This document shows, piece by piece, positions 26,466-34,770 of a stretch of 64,000 nt of DNA. Made by a program: the position numbers and the translations under genes. Positions within the stretch are counted from its first letter, which is position 1; the number at the start of each line of letters is the position of its first letter. The DNA lies in the NCBI GenBank assembly GCA_963808965.1, contig CAWEHU010000012.1, positions 124,001 through 188,000 of the forward strand, in the 5' to 3' direction. Origin of the DNA: CAWEHU01 sp963808965. Lineage in GTDB: Bacteria; Pseudomonadota; Alphaproteobacteria; Acetobacterales; Acetobacteraceae. The notes below the pieces were generated by a model. The model searched no databases. It was not told the DNA's origin and saw only the letters and a list, made by a program, of their open reading frames with translations.

Positions 26466-27248
26466 CTAGCCTTGAGCCTTCCCTCCAGCCCCCACCGTCT
26501 GCACCAGCGCCACCGCGGCACCCAGGCTGCTCGCCATCTCGGTCGGAATCAGCACCGTCGTTCCGCGCTCCTTATTCATCTCATAGAGCAGGTTCATCTG
26601 CCGGAGGCGGAGGGCCGTCGGATTCGCGGCATACATGGCCGCTGCCTCCAGGATCTGACGCGCGATCTCCTGCTCTGCGGATGCGAGCGTCACCCGCGCA
26701 TCCTTCTCCCTCTCCGCCTGCGCCTGCCGGCTCATCGCGTCCTGCAGCTCGCGCGGAATCGACACGTCCTTGATCTCGACGGAAACCACGCCCACCCCCC
26801 AATCCGCTGTCTTATGCCCGATCGAAGCGCGCAACTGCTCGTCGGCCGCTTTGCGGTCCGACAGCAGGCGCGAAAGCTCGGTCGCGCCGATCATTTCGCG
26901 GAGCGTGGTCTGCGCCACCCGCTCGATGGCCTCGCGATAATTGGCGATGCGGATTGCCGCTGCTTCGGCGTCGCTCACCTTCCAGAAAACGATCGCATCC
27001 ACGCCGACCGCCACCGTGTCCCGTGTGAGGGCCTGCTCGGCGGTGATCGTCGTGGTCTGGATCCGCATGTCGATCACCGCGGTAACGACATCCACGACCG
27101 GAAACACCAAATAGAGGCCCGGTCCCTTCACCGCATGGAATCGTCCGAGGCGCAACACGACGCCGCGCTGCCATTCCGACGCGATACGGACCGACCGCGC
27201 CACGATCAACAGCACGATCACAGCGGCGACAGCGAGCGCGATTTCCAT
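26466..27248 (-). CDS. Stomatin/slipin-like SPFH membrane protein
   Basis: 260-residue SPFH-domain protein. A single N-terminal membrane helix (LAVAAVIVLLIVARSV) is followed by the prohibitin-like domain VRIASEWQRGVVLRLGRF and VGVVSVEIKDVSIPRELQDAM, then a helical oligomerisation tail. This group (slipin) is often found with a NfeD-type protein; none is seen here. It probably organises membrane microdomains or regulates a protease. It lies between aroE and the ModE-like gene. Confidence 0.9.
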   Translation of the reverse strand: MEIALAVAAVIVLLIVARSVRIASEWQRGVVLRLGRFHAVKGPGLYLVFPVVDVVTAVIDMRIQTTTITAEQALTRDTVAVGVDAIVFWKVSDAEAAAIRIANYREAIERVAQTTLREMIGATELSRLLSDRKAADEQLRASIGHKTADWGVGVVSVEIKDVSIPRELQDAMSRQAQAEREKDARVTLASAEQEIARQILEAAAMYAANPTALRLRQMNLLYEMNKERGTTVLIPTEMASSLGAAVALVQTVGAGGKAQG

Positions 27249-27254
27249 GCGGAC

Positions 27255-27638
27255 CTATGTTTCGTTGAGGGGACGCCGTTTCGCAAGCGCGCGCCGCATC
27301 AGCGCCAGCTCCGGGGCGCCTGCGATCGCGGCCGTCGCTTCCAGCCGGCGATAGGCCGCGAGGATGCGCGCGCCGAGCGGGGTCAGCGCCGCTCCGCCTC
27401 CGCCCGCGCCGCCCTTGGCCGCATCGACCAGCGGATCGGCGAACATCGTGTTCATGGCCTCGACCAGTGTCCAGGCCCGCTTGTAGCTCATCCCCATCCG
27501 CCGTCCCGCGGCGGCAATGGAGCCGGTCTCGGCGATGCCTTCCAGAAGGTCGGCCTTGCCCGGCCCCATGGCGACCTCGGCCCCCAGCACCACGCGCAAG
27601 TGGAGGCCCGATCGTTCAAAGTGACGTACGCGCCGCAT
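27255..27638 (-). CDS. ModE-like molybdate regulator (winged-helix domain only)
   Basis: 127-residue protein from the ATG at 27638, equivalent to the N-terminal LysR-type winged helix of ModE. The HTH core reads ADLLEGIAETGSIAAAGRRMGMSYKRAW with a flank AMNTMFADPLVD. The molybdate-binding Mop/TOBE domains of full ModE are absent, as in many alphaproteobacterial stand-alone forms. It is divergent from modA, with 98 bp between starts, so it probably regulates the molybdate transporter. How it would sense molybdate without Mop domains is open. Confidence 0.88.
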   Translation of the reverse strand: MRRVRHFERSGLHLRVVLGAEVAMGPGKADLLEGIAETGSIAAAGRRMGMSYKRAWTLVEAMNTMFADPLVDAAKGGAGGGGAALTPLGARILAAYRRLEATAAIAGAPELALMRRALAKRRPLNET

Positions 27639-27685
27639 AGGGCTCAGCAAAGCACGCCCGCCTGTATTTGCCGACAAGCATCCGG

Positions 27686-27712
27686 GTGGATATGTTCGGA
27701 TGGATATATCGA
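27686..27712. promoter_or_regulatory. AT-rich direct repeat in modE-modA intergenic region
   Basis: The short space between the ModE-like gene and modA holds GGATATGTTC and GGATATATCG, two similar decamers joined by GGATG, in otherwise GC-rich sequence. ModE boxes are built of TATA-rich half sites, so this is a candidate operator. The match is too loose for a firm call. Confidence 0.3.
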
Positions 27713-27736
27713 CCGAACCGGCCGGAGATTTGAACC

Positions 27737-28495
27737 ATGTCCTGTCGCGTGCTTCTCCTTTGCTTCGCGCTGCTCCTCTGTCCTGGGCTCGCCCGTGCCG
27801 AGGACCTGACCGTGCTGGCGGCTGCCAGTTTAACCGATGCGATGAAGGACATTTCGGGGGCCTGGGCTGCCGCGGGCCATCGGCCGTTGCGTCTGTCGTT
27901 CGGCGCCAGCTCGACCCTCGCGCGCCAGATCGATCAGGGGGCGCCAGCCAATCTTTTCGCCTCGGCCGACGAACAATGGATGGACTATCTCGACAAGCGC
28001 GGCCTGCTTGCGCCGGGTACGCGGCGCAACCTGTTATCGAACCGGCTCGTGCTCATCGTTCCGGCGGATCGGCCGCAGCACCTGACGATCGGCCCTGGGC
28101 TCGATATCGCCAAGCTGCTGGGTCCGACCGGACGCCTCGCAACCGGAAACCCCGCTCATGTTCCCGTCGGGCTTTATGCGGAGCAGGCCTTAAAGAGGCT
28201 CGGCCTTTGGTCCGCCGTGCAGTCCCGCATCGCGCCGACGGAAGACGTTCGAGCGGCGCTCCTGCTTGTCGAGCGCGGCGAAGTGCCGGCCGGAATCGTC
28301 TATGCCACCGACGCACGGATTTCGAACAACGTGATGACGGCGGGCGTGTTTCCGTCCGACGCGCACGATCCGATTACCTATCCGTTCGCGCTCATTCGCG
28401 GCAACGACACCGAAGAGGCGCGGGCGCTGATGCAATACATTGCGGGACCCGGCGGCCGCGCCATTTTCGCCAGGTACGGCTTCGAGACGGAGTAG
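27737..28495 (+). CDS. modA: Molybdate ABC transporter substrate-binding protein
   Basis: 252-residue periplasmic protein with signal peptide (cleavage after ARAE). It opens LTVLAAASLTDAMKDISGAW and contains LSFGASSTLARQIDQGAPAN, the oxyanion-binding loops of ModA. VPVGLYAEQAL and GIVYATDAR are further family landmarks. It is followed within two bases by the modB-modC reading frame, and preceded divergently by a ModE-like regulator. Length and motifs are normal. Confidence 0.95.
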   Translation: MSCRVLLLCFALLLCPGLARAEDLTVLAAASLTDAMKDISGAWAAAGHRPLRLSFGASSTLARQIDQGAPANLFASADEQWMDYLDKRGLLAPGTRRNLLSNRLVLIVPADRPQHLTIGPGLDIAKLLGPTGRLATGNPAHVPVGLYAEQALKRLGLWSAVQSRIAPTEDVRAALLLVERGEVPAGIVYATDARISNNVMTAGVFPSDAHDPITYPFALIRGNDTEEARALMQYIAGPGGRAIFARYGFETE

Positions 28496-28497
28496 CT

Positions 28498-30264
28498 TTG
28501 CTCACGTCCGAGGAATGGGAGGCGATCGGGCTGACGCTTGACGTGGCGGCACGCAGCGTTTTGTTCGGGTTGCCCGTCGCGCTCGGGGCTGCGTTCGTGC
28601 TGGCTCGCTACCGTTTCCCTGGCCGCTCGGTGCTGGATACGTTTCTCCATCTGCCCCTCGTGTTGCCGCCGGTCGTGGTCGGTTGGCTCCTGCTGTTGCT
28701 GTTCGGCGTGCGCGGCCCCATCGGGTCATGGCTGCTGGCGTGGTTCGGCCTCAGGCTCGTGTTCACCAAAGCCGCTGCCACGCTCGCCTGCGCCGTGATG
28801 TCGTTTCCGTTGATGCTCCGGGCAGTCCGCCTTTCGTTGGAGGCGGTGGACCGCAATCTCGAGGACACGGCGCGGACGCTCGGCGCCAGCCCGCTCGACC
28901 GGTTTCTCACGATCACCCTTCCGCTTACCGCGCCGGGCATTCTGGTAGCTGGGGTGATCGGCTTCGCCGCCGCGCTCGGGGAGTTCGGTGCAGTAATCAC
29001 CTTTGCGGGCAATATTCCGGGCGAGACACAGACGCTTCCCATTGCGATCTATACCGCGCTGCAAGTGCCGGGCGGCGAGGCGATCGCGGCACGTCTGTCG
29101 CTTGTCTCGATCGGACTTGCCGTTGCTGGCCTGCTGGTTTCGGAGGCGCTTGGACGAAGGTTGCGAAATCTTGCTCGGCCGATGAGTCTCGATGTCGCGT
29201 TCCGGCATGCGTTTCCCGACATCGTACTCGACATCGCTTTCACGGCGTCGACGCCCGGAACCACGGCGCTGTTCGGTCCGTCCGGCGCCGGGAAATCGAG
29301 CATCGCGGCCGCGGTGGCGGGCCTGTTCCGCCCTGAGACGGTTCGGGTCGTGCTCGATGGTACGATGCTCGCCGACAGCGGGACGGGCCTGTTCCTGCCG
29401 CCTGAGCGCCGGCGCATGGGCGTAGTGTTCCAGGATGCGCGGCTTTTTCCGCATCTCTCGGTTGCCAACAATCTGCGATACGGTTTGCGCCGCGCTCCGC
29501 CGGGTCCGATCCGGTTGGACGATGTGGTCGAGTTGCTTGGTATCGGCCGGCTGCTTCAGCGCCGGCCGCACACCCTGTCCGGCGGCGAACGCCAGCGTGT
29601 CGCGATCGGGCGCGCGCTGCTGTCCCAGCCGCGCCTGCTCATCATGGACGAGCCGCTCGCCGCTTTGGATGCCGCCCGCAAAGCCGAGATCCTGCCGTAT
29701 CTCGCACGGCTCCGAGCGACGCTGAACCTTCCCATCCTCTACATCACCCACGCGCTGGACGAAGTGGCGCGCCTCGCGGACGCGCTGGTGCTCGTCGAGG
29801 CAGGTCGCGTGCTCGCGGCCGGTACGGTGCATGAGATCGCCGCCCGGGCCGACCTTCCTCTGGCAGCGCGAGATGACGCCGCCGCAATCCTTCCGGCTCG
29901 CGTGGTAGCGCACGACCGATGCGCTCAATTGACACAACTCGCGGTGGCCGGTCGTGTCATGCTGGTTCCGCTTCTCGCCGCTGCAACCGGAGCCGAGCTT
30001 CGCGTACGAATCCCTGCGCGCGAGGTGATTCTCGCGACCGAGCCGCCTCTTGGAATCAGCGTCCACAACATCATCCCTGGCACGATCGGACGCGTCCTAG
30101 AGGATTACCGGGTTCACGCCGCGCTCGTGGAAGTTGAGCTGGAAGGAATGGCGTTGCTCGCACGAGTTACACCGGACACCGTGCGTCGGCTTGTCTTGGT
30201 GGAGGGAAAGCCGGTGCTTGCGCTCGTCAAGTCGATGGCGATCGAGGTGCTAGGCTCCGAGTGA
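28498..30264 (+). CDS. modBC: Molybdate transporter permease fused to ATPase (ModB-ModC)
   Basis: One frame of 588 residues. Residues 1-228 are ModB, with the EAA loop EDTARTLGASPLDRFLTITLPLTAPG and five or so membrane helices. From Met229 follows ModC: Walker A FGPSGAGKSS, Q-loop VFQDARLFPH, signature LSGGERQRVAIGRAL, Walker B LLIMDEPLAALD, and a C-terminal Mop/TOBE domain. The start is a TTG at 28498 with GGAG upstream. An ATG at 29182 within ATGA is exactly where an unfused modC would start overlapping a modB stop. The fusion is therefore either real or the product of a one-base change near the end of modB. Confidence 0.88.
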   Translation: MLTSEEWEAIGLTLDVAARSVLFGLPVALGAAFVLARYRFPGRSVLDTFLHLPLVLPPVVVGWLLLLLFGVRGPIGSWLLAWFGLRLVFTKAAATLACAVMSFPLMLRAVRLSLEAVDRNLEDTARTLGASPLDRFLTITLPLTAPGILVAGVIGFAAALGEFGAVITFAGNIPGETQTLPIAIYTALQVPGGEAIAARLSLVSIGLAVAGLLVSEALGRRLRNLARPMSLDVAFRHAFPDIVLDIAFTASTPGTTALFGPSGAGKSSIAAAVAGLFRPETVRVVLDGTMLADSGTGLFLPPERRRMGVVFQDARLFPHLSVANNLRYGLRRAPPGPIRLDDVVELLGIGRLLQRRPHTLSGGERQRVAIGRALLSQPRLLIMDEPLAALDAARKAEILPYLARLRATLNLPILYITHALDEVARLADALVLVEAGRVLAAGTVHEIAARADLPLAARDDAAAILPARVVAHDRCAQLTQLAVAGRVMLVPLLAAATGAELRVRIPAREVILATEPPLGISVHNIIPGTIGRVLEDYRVHAALVEVELEGMALLARVTPDTVRRLVLVEGKPVLALVKSMAIEVLGSE

Positions 30265-30288
30265 CTCCCGCAATAAATCGCGATTCGT

Positions 30289-30305
30289 AGTGAACTCCGG
30301 TCACT
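30289..30305. promoter_or_regulatory. Palindrome AGTGA-N7-TCACT upstream of secreted paralog 1
   Basis: AGTGAACTCCGGTCACT lies about 110 bp before the first of two tandem small secreted protein genes. The same block, with TCACTTCGCG and later GTGAACGGCGGC, recurs in front of the second gene, so the leader was duplicated with the gene. The half sites are like those of CRP-type regulators, but this copy has one extra spacer base. Confidence 0.4.
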
Positions 30306-30412
30306 TCGCGTGGGTCGCTTCGGCGGCATTGTGGGCTCGTGAACGGCGGCGGAAGAGATAACCCCGCCGAAACCGAGAAACCCGACAACACGCGACAAGA
30401 ATGGAGAATACC

Positions 30413-30725
30413 ATGCACAAGACCCTGTTCGCCACGTTCGCCGCTCTCACGCTGATGAGCGGCGCGGCATCCGCGGCTTACGCCGAGAGCAACAACCTTG
30501 CCTCCGTCGAGAACTCCGGCGACCGCCTGGGCGGTCACCTCAGGGCCCGCGATGAACGATGTCGGCTCGGAGGCGTATCCGACTTTTGCTTCGACGACGA
30601 TGCAACAGTCCCAGACCGCCGCGCGCGATACCGGCTCGGAACACTATCAGGACTTCGCCGGAACCCGCAGCGACTTTGGCAGCACGCTCATCGCGCGCCG
30701 GAATGGCAACAACGCTCGCGGCTGA
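30413..30725 (+). pseudogene. Small secreted protein, paralog 1, with one-base frameshift
   Basis: Unrecognised exported protein. The ATG at 30413 has GGAG six bases upstream. Signal peptide MHKTLFATFAALTLMSGAAS with cleavage after AYA. The frame breaks after SVE. Removing one A from the pair at 30512-30513 gives TPATAWAVTSGPAMNDVGSE, which aligns throughout with paralog 2, and a total of 103 residues. The mature protein has an internal repeat GSEAY / GSEHYQD about 20 residues apart. A terminator follows at 30762-30791. Either a broken copy or a sequencing error. Confidence 0.7.
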
Positions 30726-30761
30726 AATGCCTTGGAACCACAGCGAGGTTGATAAGGCGGG

Positions 30762-30791
30762 AAGGGCCGGTTGCAGGGACCGGCCCTTTCT
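30762..30791 (+). terminator. Rho-independent terminator after paralog 1
   Basis: Perfect 10 bp stem AAGGGCCGGT / ACCGGCCCTT with a 7-base loop, followed by TTCTT, 37 bp after the stop of the first small secreted protein gene. Position and form fit a factor-independent terminator. Confidence 0.8.
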
Positions 30792-30839
30792 TATGCTCGG
30801 ACAGTCCCATGAAGCAACTTGCGAAAAATGATCGTTTTT

Positions 30840-30855
30840 TGTGACGAAGGTCACT
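30840..30855. promoter_or_regulatory. CRP-like palindrome upstream of secreted paralog 2
   Basis: TGTGACGAAGGTCACT fits the CRP/FNR-family pattern TGTGA-N6-TCACA at nine of ten defined bases. It lies 113 bp before the ATG of paralog 2 and just downstream of an AT-rich run (ATCGTTTTTT). A related palindrome precedes paralog 1. A Crp-type regulator, or a dedicated one with similar half sites, probably controls both genes. Confidence 0.5.
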
Positions 30856-30967
30856 TCGCGCGGACTGCATCGGCCTCATTCTCCCTCACGTGAACGGCGG
30901 CCAAGCTCAAAAACTCCGCCGGGTCGCCGAAGACGCAAACCGACTTATGAACCCGATGGAGATGACG

Positions 30968-31267
30968 ATGCACAAGACCCTGATCGCCGCCTTCGCCGCG
31001 CTCGCAATGCTGAGCGGGACCGCCTCGGCGGCTTACGCCGAAAGCAACAATCTGGCCGCGACCGAAGTCCCCGCGACCGGGGTGGGCATCAGCAGCGGCC
31101 CGGCGATGACCGCGACCGGCTCCGAAGCCTACCAGGTCTCCGCCAGGACGGTGCTGCAGCGGTCCAACGTCGCGGTGCGCGATGGCGGCTCGGAGCAGTA
31201 CCAGGACACCACGGGCATGGGCGTTCAGGCTGGTCACACAGCTAAGACGGAGCTGGCTCGGAGCTAG
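30968..31267 (+). CDS. Small secreted protein, paralog 2 (intact)
   Basis: 99-residue exported protein starting MHKTLIAAFAALAMLSGTAS with cleavage after AYA. The ATG at 30968 has GGAG seven bases upstream. The mature part is about 75 residues, hydrophilic, without cysteines, and carries an internal repeat GSEAYQV / GSEQYQD. It is the intact sister of the frameshifted gene at 30413. No known domain is recognised. The two genes lie between modBC and dctA, each with its own palindromic upstream element and terminator. Confidence 0.8.
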   Translation: MHKTLIAAFAALAMLSGTASAAYAESNNLAATEVPATGVGISSGPAMTATGSEAYQVSARTVLQRSNVAVRDGGSEQYQDTTGMGVQAGHTAKTELARS

Positions 31268-31284
31268 GACATGAGAGTCGGTAG

Positions 31285-31322
31285 GCCGGACGACGCAGCA
31301 TGAAGAAGCGTCGCCCGGCTTC
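31285..31322 (+). terminator. Hairpin terminator after paralog 2
   Basis: Twelve-base stem GCCGGACGACGC / GCGTCGCCCGGC with one mismatch and an 11-base loop, followed by TTCTC. It lies 18 bp after the stop of the intact small secreted protein gene and next to the stop of convergent dctA, so it may serve both. Confidence 0.6.
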
Positions 31323-31326
31323 TCGT

Positions 31327-32697
31327 CTACGGTTCCCGAGCTGCCGCCGCTGCTGGTATTAGAGCCTCCGCGGGGGGCAGCATCTCTTCGGGATTGTCCG
31401 CGGCCTCGTCGGATTCGCAATTCAGCATCGCGTGCATGCGCACGGTATCCAACGCACCCTCCCATTTCGCGACGACGATCGTCGCGATACCGTTGCCGAT
31501 CAGATTGGTCAGCGCGCGTGCTTCCGACATAAACCGATCGACCCCGAGGATGAGCGCGATGCTCGCGACCGGGATTTTGCCGGACGAGGCCAAGGTTGCG
31601 GCGAGCACGATGAAGCCACTGCCGGTCACGCCCGCCGCGCCCTTCGACGTCAACAGCAACACGCCGAGGATGCCGAGCTGACTGCCGAACGAGAGATGCG
31701 TGTCGGTCGCCTGCGCCAGGAATAGCGCTGCCATTGTCAGGTAGATGCAAGTACCGTCCAGATTGAAGGAATAGCCGGTCGGGATCACCAGGCCGACCAC
31801 CAACTCCTCGCAGCCGAGATTCTCGAGCTTGGCGATCATCCGCGGCAGCACCAACTCCGAGGAGGAAGTGCCGAGGACGATCAGCAACTCCTCCTTGATG
31901 TAGCGAATGAATTTCAACACGCTGAAGCCGCAGAGCCGGCAGACAATTCCGAGCACCCCTAAGATGAAGATCAGCGAGGTGAGATAAACGCTCGCCATGA
32001 GCTGGCCGAGCTGTAGCAGAGTGCCGATGCCGTAGCGGCCGACGGTGAACGCCATCGCACCGAAAGCTCCGAGCGGCGCCGCCCGCATGATGATCGCGAC
32101 AATCCCAAACAGCGTGTGGGAAGCAATGTCGATCAGCCGGAGCAGCGGCTTTCCGCGCTCCCCCATGAAGGAGAGGGCGAAGGCGAACAGGACACCGAAG
32201 AATAGCACCTGGATCACTTCGCCCTCGGCGAAGGCCCCGACGGCGCTGACCGGGATGATATGCAGGAGGTAGTCGACGGCGGTCTGGTTCTGGGCCGCCG
32301 CCGCGTAGGTCTGGATCGACTTGGTGTCGATCGAGGCGACGTCGGCGTGGACGCCCGCGCCGGGTTGCCAGATATTGGCGATGATCATCCCGACCGCCAG
32401 CGCGACCGTGGTCATCAGCTCGAAGTAGAGCAACGCCTTCAGGCCCACTCGGCCGACCTTCTTCATGTCCTCCATGCTGGCGATGCCGTGGACGACGGTG
32501 CAGAAGATGATCGGCGCGATCACCATCCGGATGGCCGCGACGAAGGCGTCACCGAACGGCTTCATGCTGGCGCCTACGCTCGGAGAGAAGTGTCCGAGCA
32601 GCGCCCCGATCACGATCGCGATCAGTACCTGTACGTAAAGGTGCCGCCAGAATGGCCGGTGCACCGACGCGTCGGCGGTTGCCGCGTGGACTGCCAT
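31327..32697 (-). CDS. dctA: C4-dicarboxylate:cation symporter
   Basis: 456-residue member of the dicarboxylate/amino acid:cation symporter (DAACS) family. It contains the serine-rich hairpin [21 protein letters not shown], then [23 protein letters not shown] and the substrate/cation motif [22 protein letters not shown], all typical of DctA. It imports succinate, fumarate and malate. The ATG at 32697 has GGGGAGGATCGG upstream. No dctBD regulators are adjacent. Confidence 0.95.
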   Translation of the reverse strand: MAVHAATADASVHRPFWRHLYVQVLIAIVIGALLGHFSPSVGASMKPFGDAFVAAIRMVIAPIIFCTVVHGIASMEDMKKVGRVGLKALLYFELMTTVALAVGMIIANIWQPGAGVHADVASIDTKSIQTYAAAAQNQTAVDYLLHIIPVSAVGAFAEGEVIQVLFFGVLFAFALSFMGERGKPLLRLIDIASHTLFGIVAIIMRAAPLGAFGAMAFTVGRYGIGTLLQLGQLMASVYLTSLIFILGVLGIVCRLCGFSVLKFIRYIKEELLIVLGTSSSELVLPRMIAKLENLGCEELVVGLVIPTGYSFNLDGTCIYLTMAALFLAQATDTHLSFGSQLGILGVLLLTSKGAAGVTGSGFIVLAATLASSGKIPVASIALILGVDRFMSEARALTNLIGNGIATIVVAKWEGALDTVRMHAMLNCESDEAADNPEEMLPPAEALIPAAAAAREP

Positions 32698-32745
32698 CCG
32701 ATCCTCCCCTAGACGTGCTGCAGAAACCCGAAGCGCGAGAACGTT

Positions 32746-33216
32746 TCAGAACAATACACGGCTGTCGCCGGATTGCACCGGGGTCTGAACATCACGGACG
32801 TAGCGGGTCAGGATGAGCAGGTCCTTGCGGGGTCCCTCGATGCGCCATGCAACCCTCCATCGGGCGGGGCTAAGCACGCAATATAGGCCGCGATACAGGT
32901 CCCGCGAGCAGTGATGATCCACGCTCGCCGCGCCAGAGGATAGATCCAGGGCATGAAAGTGCCGGCCATCTTCGAACCGAACCTCCGCGGTCGCGGAATC
33001 GTCGACGACGTAGAGGTAGCGCCGCGTGGCGGTCCCACGCCAGTCGCCAAACCCCAGAATGCCTTGCTCCTCGTAGGCGATGCCTTGCCGGACCGGGGTG
33101 AAGGTCGCCACGCCCGCCATCCGGCCGATCCTGTGTATTCGTCCGTCGTGGATGCGCCGGATCATCCGCCACGAGCCAGTGAAAAAGGCCGCGAGATCGA
33201 GGATGGGCCAGGTCAT
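32746..33216 (-). CDS. DUF6314 family protein
   Basis: 156-residue cytoplasmic protein starting MTWPILDLAAFFTGSWRMIR. It resembles the DUF6314 family, a lipocalin-like small beta-barrel (FFTGSW ... RRYLYVVDDSATAEVRFEDGRHFHALDL ... HHCSRDLYRGLY). The function is unknown. It follows bioY on the same strand by 44 bp. Confidence 0.75.
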   Translation of the reverse strand: MTWPILDLAAFFTGSWRMIRRIHDGRIHRIGRMAGVATFTPVRQGIAYEEQGILGFGDWRGTATRRYLYVVDDSATAEVRFEDGRHFHALDLSSGAASVDHHCSRDLYRGLYCVLSPARWRVAWRIEGPRKDLLILTRYVRDVQTPVQSGDSRVLF

Positions 33217-33260
33217 CCTGGCTCAGAGGGGCACGCGAGCCTCGTCATTGTTCCGGCCGG

Positions 33261-33860
33261 TCATTCCCGGTCGGATCGCCGCCTGCGCACGAGGGACCAG
33301 AAAGCCCCGACCAGCGCTACGCCAAGCGCCGTCTTGAACACGGTCGCGGCAATGAAGGGCGTTACCCCGAACGCGACGGCCTTGCTCCATCCGAACAGGA
33401 CGGCCAGCCACAGCACGCCCGGAACAAATAGCAGAACATGCCCGAGCGACATTGCCACGGCAGCCCGGCCAAGGGTCCGGTCCCAGCCCCGCTCGGCGAG
33501 CCAGCCGATGAAGGCGGCCGCGAGCACGAACCCCACCAGGTAGCCCGCGGTCGGTCCGGCCATGTAGGCAGGACCGGCGGAAGAGCCCGCGAACACCGGT
33601 AGCCCGGCCAGGCCTTCGGCGAGATAGAGCAGCACGGTCCCGCCCCCGAGACCGCTGCCGTAGGCGATGCCGATCAGAAGGACGACGAGGCTCTGCATCG
33701 TCATCGGCACCGGCCAGAACGGGACCTGGATCTTGGCCGCGAGAGCCAGCGCGAGGCTGCCCGTGACGGCCAGAACGATCGGTCGCGCGAGGCCGCCGGG
33801 ACGCCAGAGCACGCTCGATAGAACAGGGGAGCGGATCACTGTCTTGGCAGTCTCGATCAT
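33261..33860 (-). CDS. bioY: Biotin transporter substrate-specificity component
   Basis: 199-residue BioY, the S-component of an ECF-type biotin importer. Family landmarks are KIQVPFWPVPMTMQSLVVLL near residue 44, GTVLLYLAEGLAGLPVFAGS and GPTAGYLVGFVLAAAFIGWL, with about six membrane helices. No bioM/bioN genes are adjacent, so it either uses a shared ECF module or works alone, as reported for some BioY proteins. It is upstream of the DUF6314 gene. Confidence 0.95.
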   Translation of the reverse strand: MIETAKTVIRSPVLSSVLWRPGGLARPIVLAVTGSLALALAAKIQVPFWPVPMTMQSLVVLLIGIAYGSGLGGGTVLLYLAEGLAGLPVFAGSSAGPAYMAGPTAGYLVGFVLAAAFIGWLAERGWDRTLGRAAVAMSLGHVLLFVPGVLWLAVLFGWSKAVAFGVTPFIAATVFKTALGVALVGAFWSLVRRRRSDRE

Positions 33861-33914
33861 GCGCGCCCCTTCGTGGCTGTTACCGGAGGAAGTAGCGGAG
33901 CAGCGTTGACCGAT

Positions 33915-34766
33915 CTAGCCGCGATAGTCGAGGCCAATATCGAGCACCGCCGCGCTATGCGTGAGCCAGCCGATCGAAATCAGGTCCACCCCGGTCGCGG
34001 CGATAGCGGGGGCAGTCGCGGGGGTGATGCGGCCGGACGCCTCGGTGATCGCTCGCCCATCGACCCGGCCGACCGCCTCGCGCAGCATCTCGGGGCTCAT
34101 GTTGTCGAGCAATATCGCGTCCACTCCGAGTGCGAGCGCCTCTTCGAGTTGCGCCAGCGTATCCACCTCCAGTTCGATCTTGACGAGATGTCCCACGGCG
34201 GCGCGAGCGCGTTCGACCGCTGGGCGAATCCCGCCGGCGATCGCGACATGGTTGTCCTTGATCAGCACCGCGTCATCCAGGCCGAAGCGGTGGTTGCTGC
34301 CGCCCCCGACCCGCACCGCGTATTTTTCCAGCGCACGCAGTCCTGGTGTGGTCTTGCGGGTGCAGGTAATGCGAGCCTTGTGGTCACGCACGGCATCCAC
34401 CACGGACGCCGTGGCGGAGGCGACCCCGCTCAGATGACAGAGGAAGTTGAGCGCGATCCGCTCCGCGCTTAGCAGCCCGCGCGCCGGGCCGCGCACGGTT
34501 GCGATCAGGTCGCCTGGGGCCACCCGGCTCCCATCATGTCTCTCCACGGAGAATTCGAGGGCGGGCTCGACGAGGCGGAAAGCGAGTGCCGCGACATCCA
34601 GACCGGCTACCGTCCCGGGCTGCCGCGCGACCAGCGCCGTCACGGCCTGTGCGTCGGCCGGAACGATCGCGTTGGTGGTCAGGTCGCCGGCACGCCCGAG
34701 ATCCTCCGCAAGCGCCGCGCGCACGCAAGGTTCCAGCATCACGAGAGGGAGCGGGGGAATTCTCAT
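33915..34766 (-). CDS. nadC: Nicotinate-nucleotide pyrophosphorylase (quinolinate PRTase)
   Basis: 283-residue enzyme making nicotinate mononucleotide from quinolinate and PRPP. Landmarks are LAEDLGRAGDLTTNAIVP, RKTTPGLRALEKYAVRVGGG and the lysine in VLIKDNHVAIAGGI. The ATG at 34766 lies four bases after the nadB stop; the longer open frame runs back into nadB. It is third in the nadA-nadB-nadC operon. Confidence 0.96.
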   Translation of the reverse strand: MRIPPLPLVMLEPCVRAALAEDLGRAGDLTTNAIVPADAQAVTALVARQPGTVAGLDVAALAFRLVEPALEFSVERHDGSRVAPGDLIATVRGPARGLLSAERIALNFLCHLSGVASATASVVDAVRDHKARITCTRKTTPGLRALEKYAVRVGGGSNHRFGLDDAVLIKDNHVAIAGGIRPAVERARAAVGHLVKIELEVDTLAQLEEALALGVDAILLDNMSPEMLREAVGRVDGRAITEASGRITPATAPAIAATGVDLISIGWLTHSAAVLDIGLDYRG

Positions 34767-34770
34767 GGTT

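Noticed and set aside
27700..28497. Upstream part of the 854-codon frame that ends in modBC
   Set aside because: It runs through modA in the wrong frame. The real permease starts after the modA stop at 28498.
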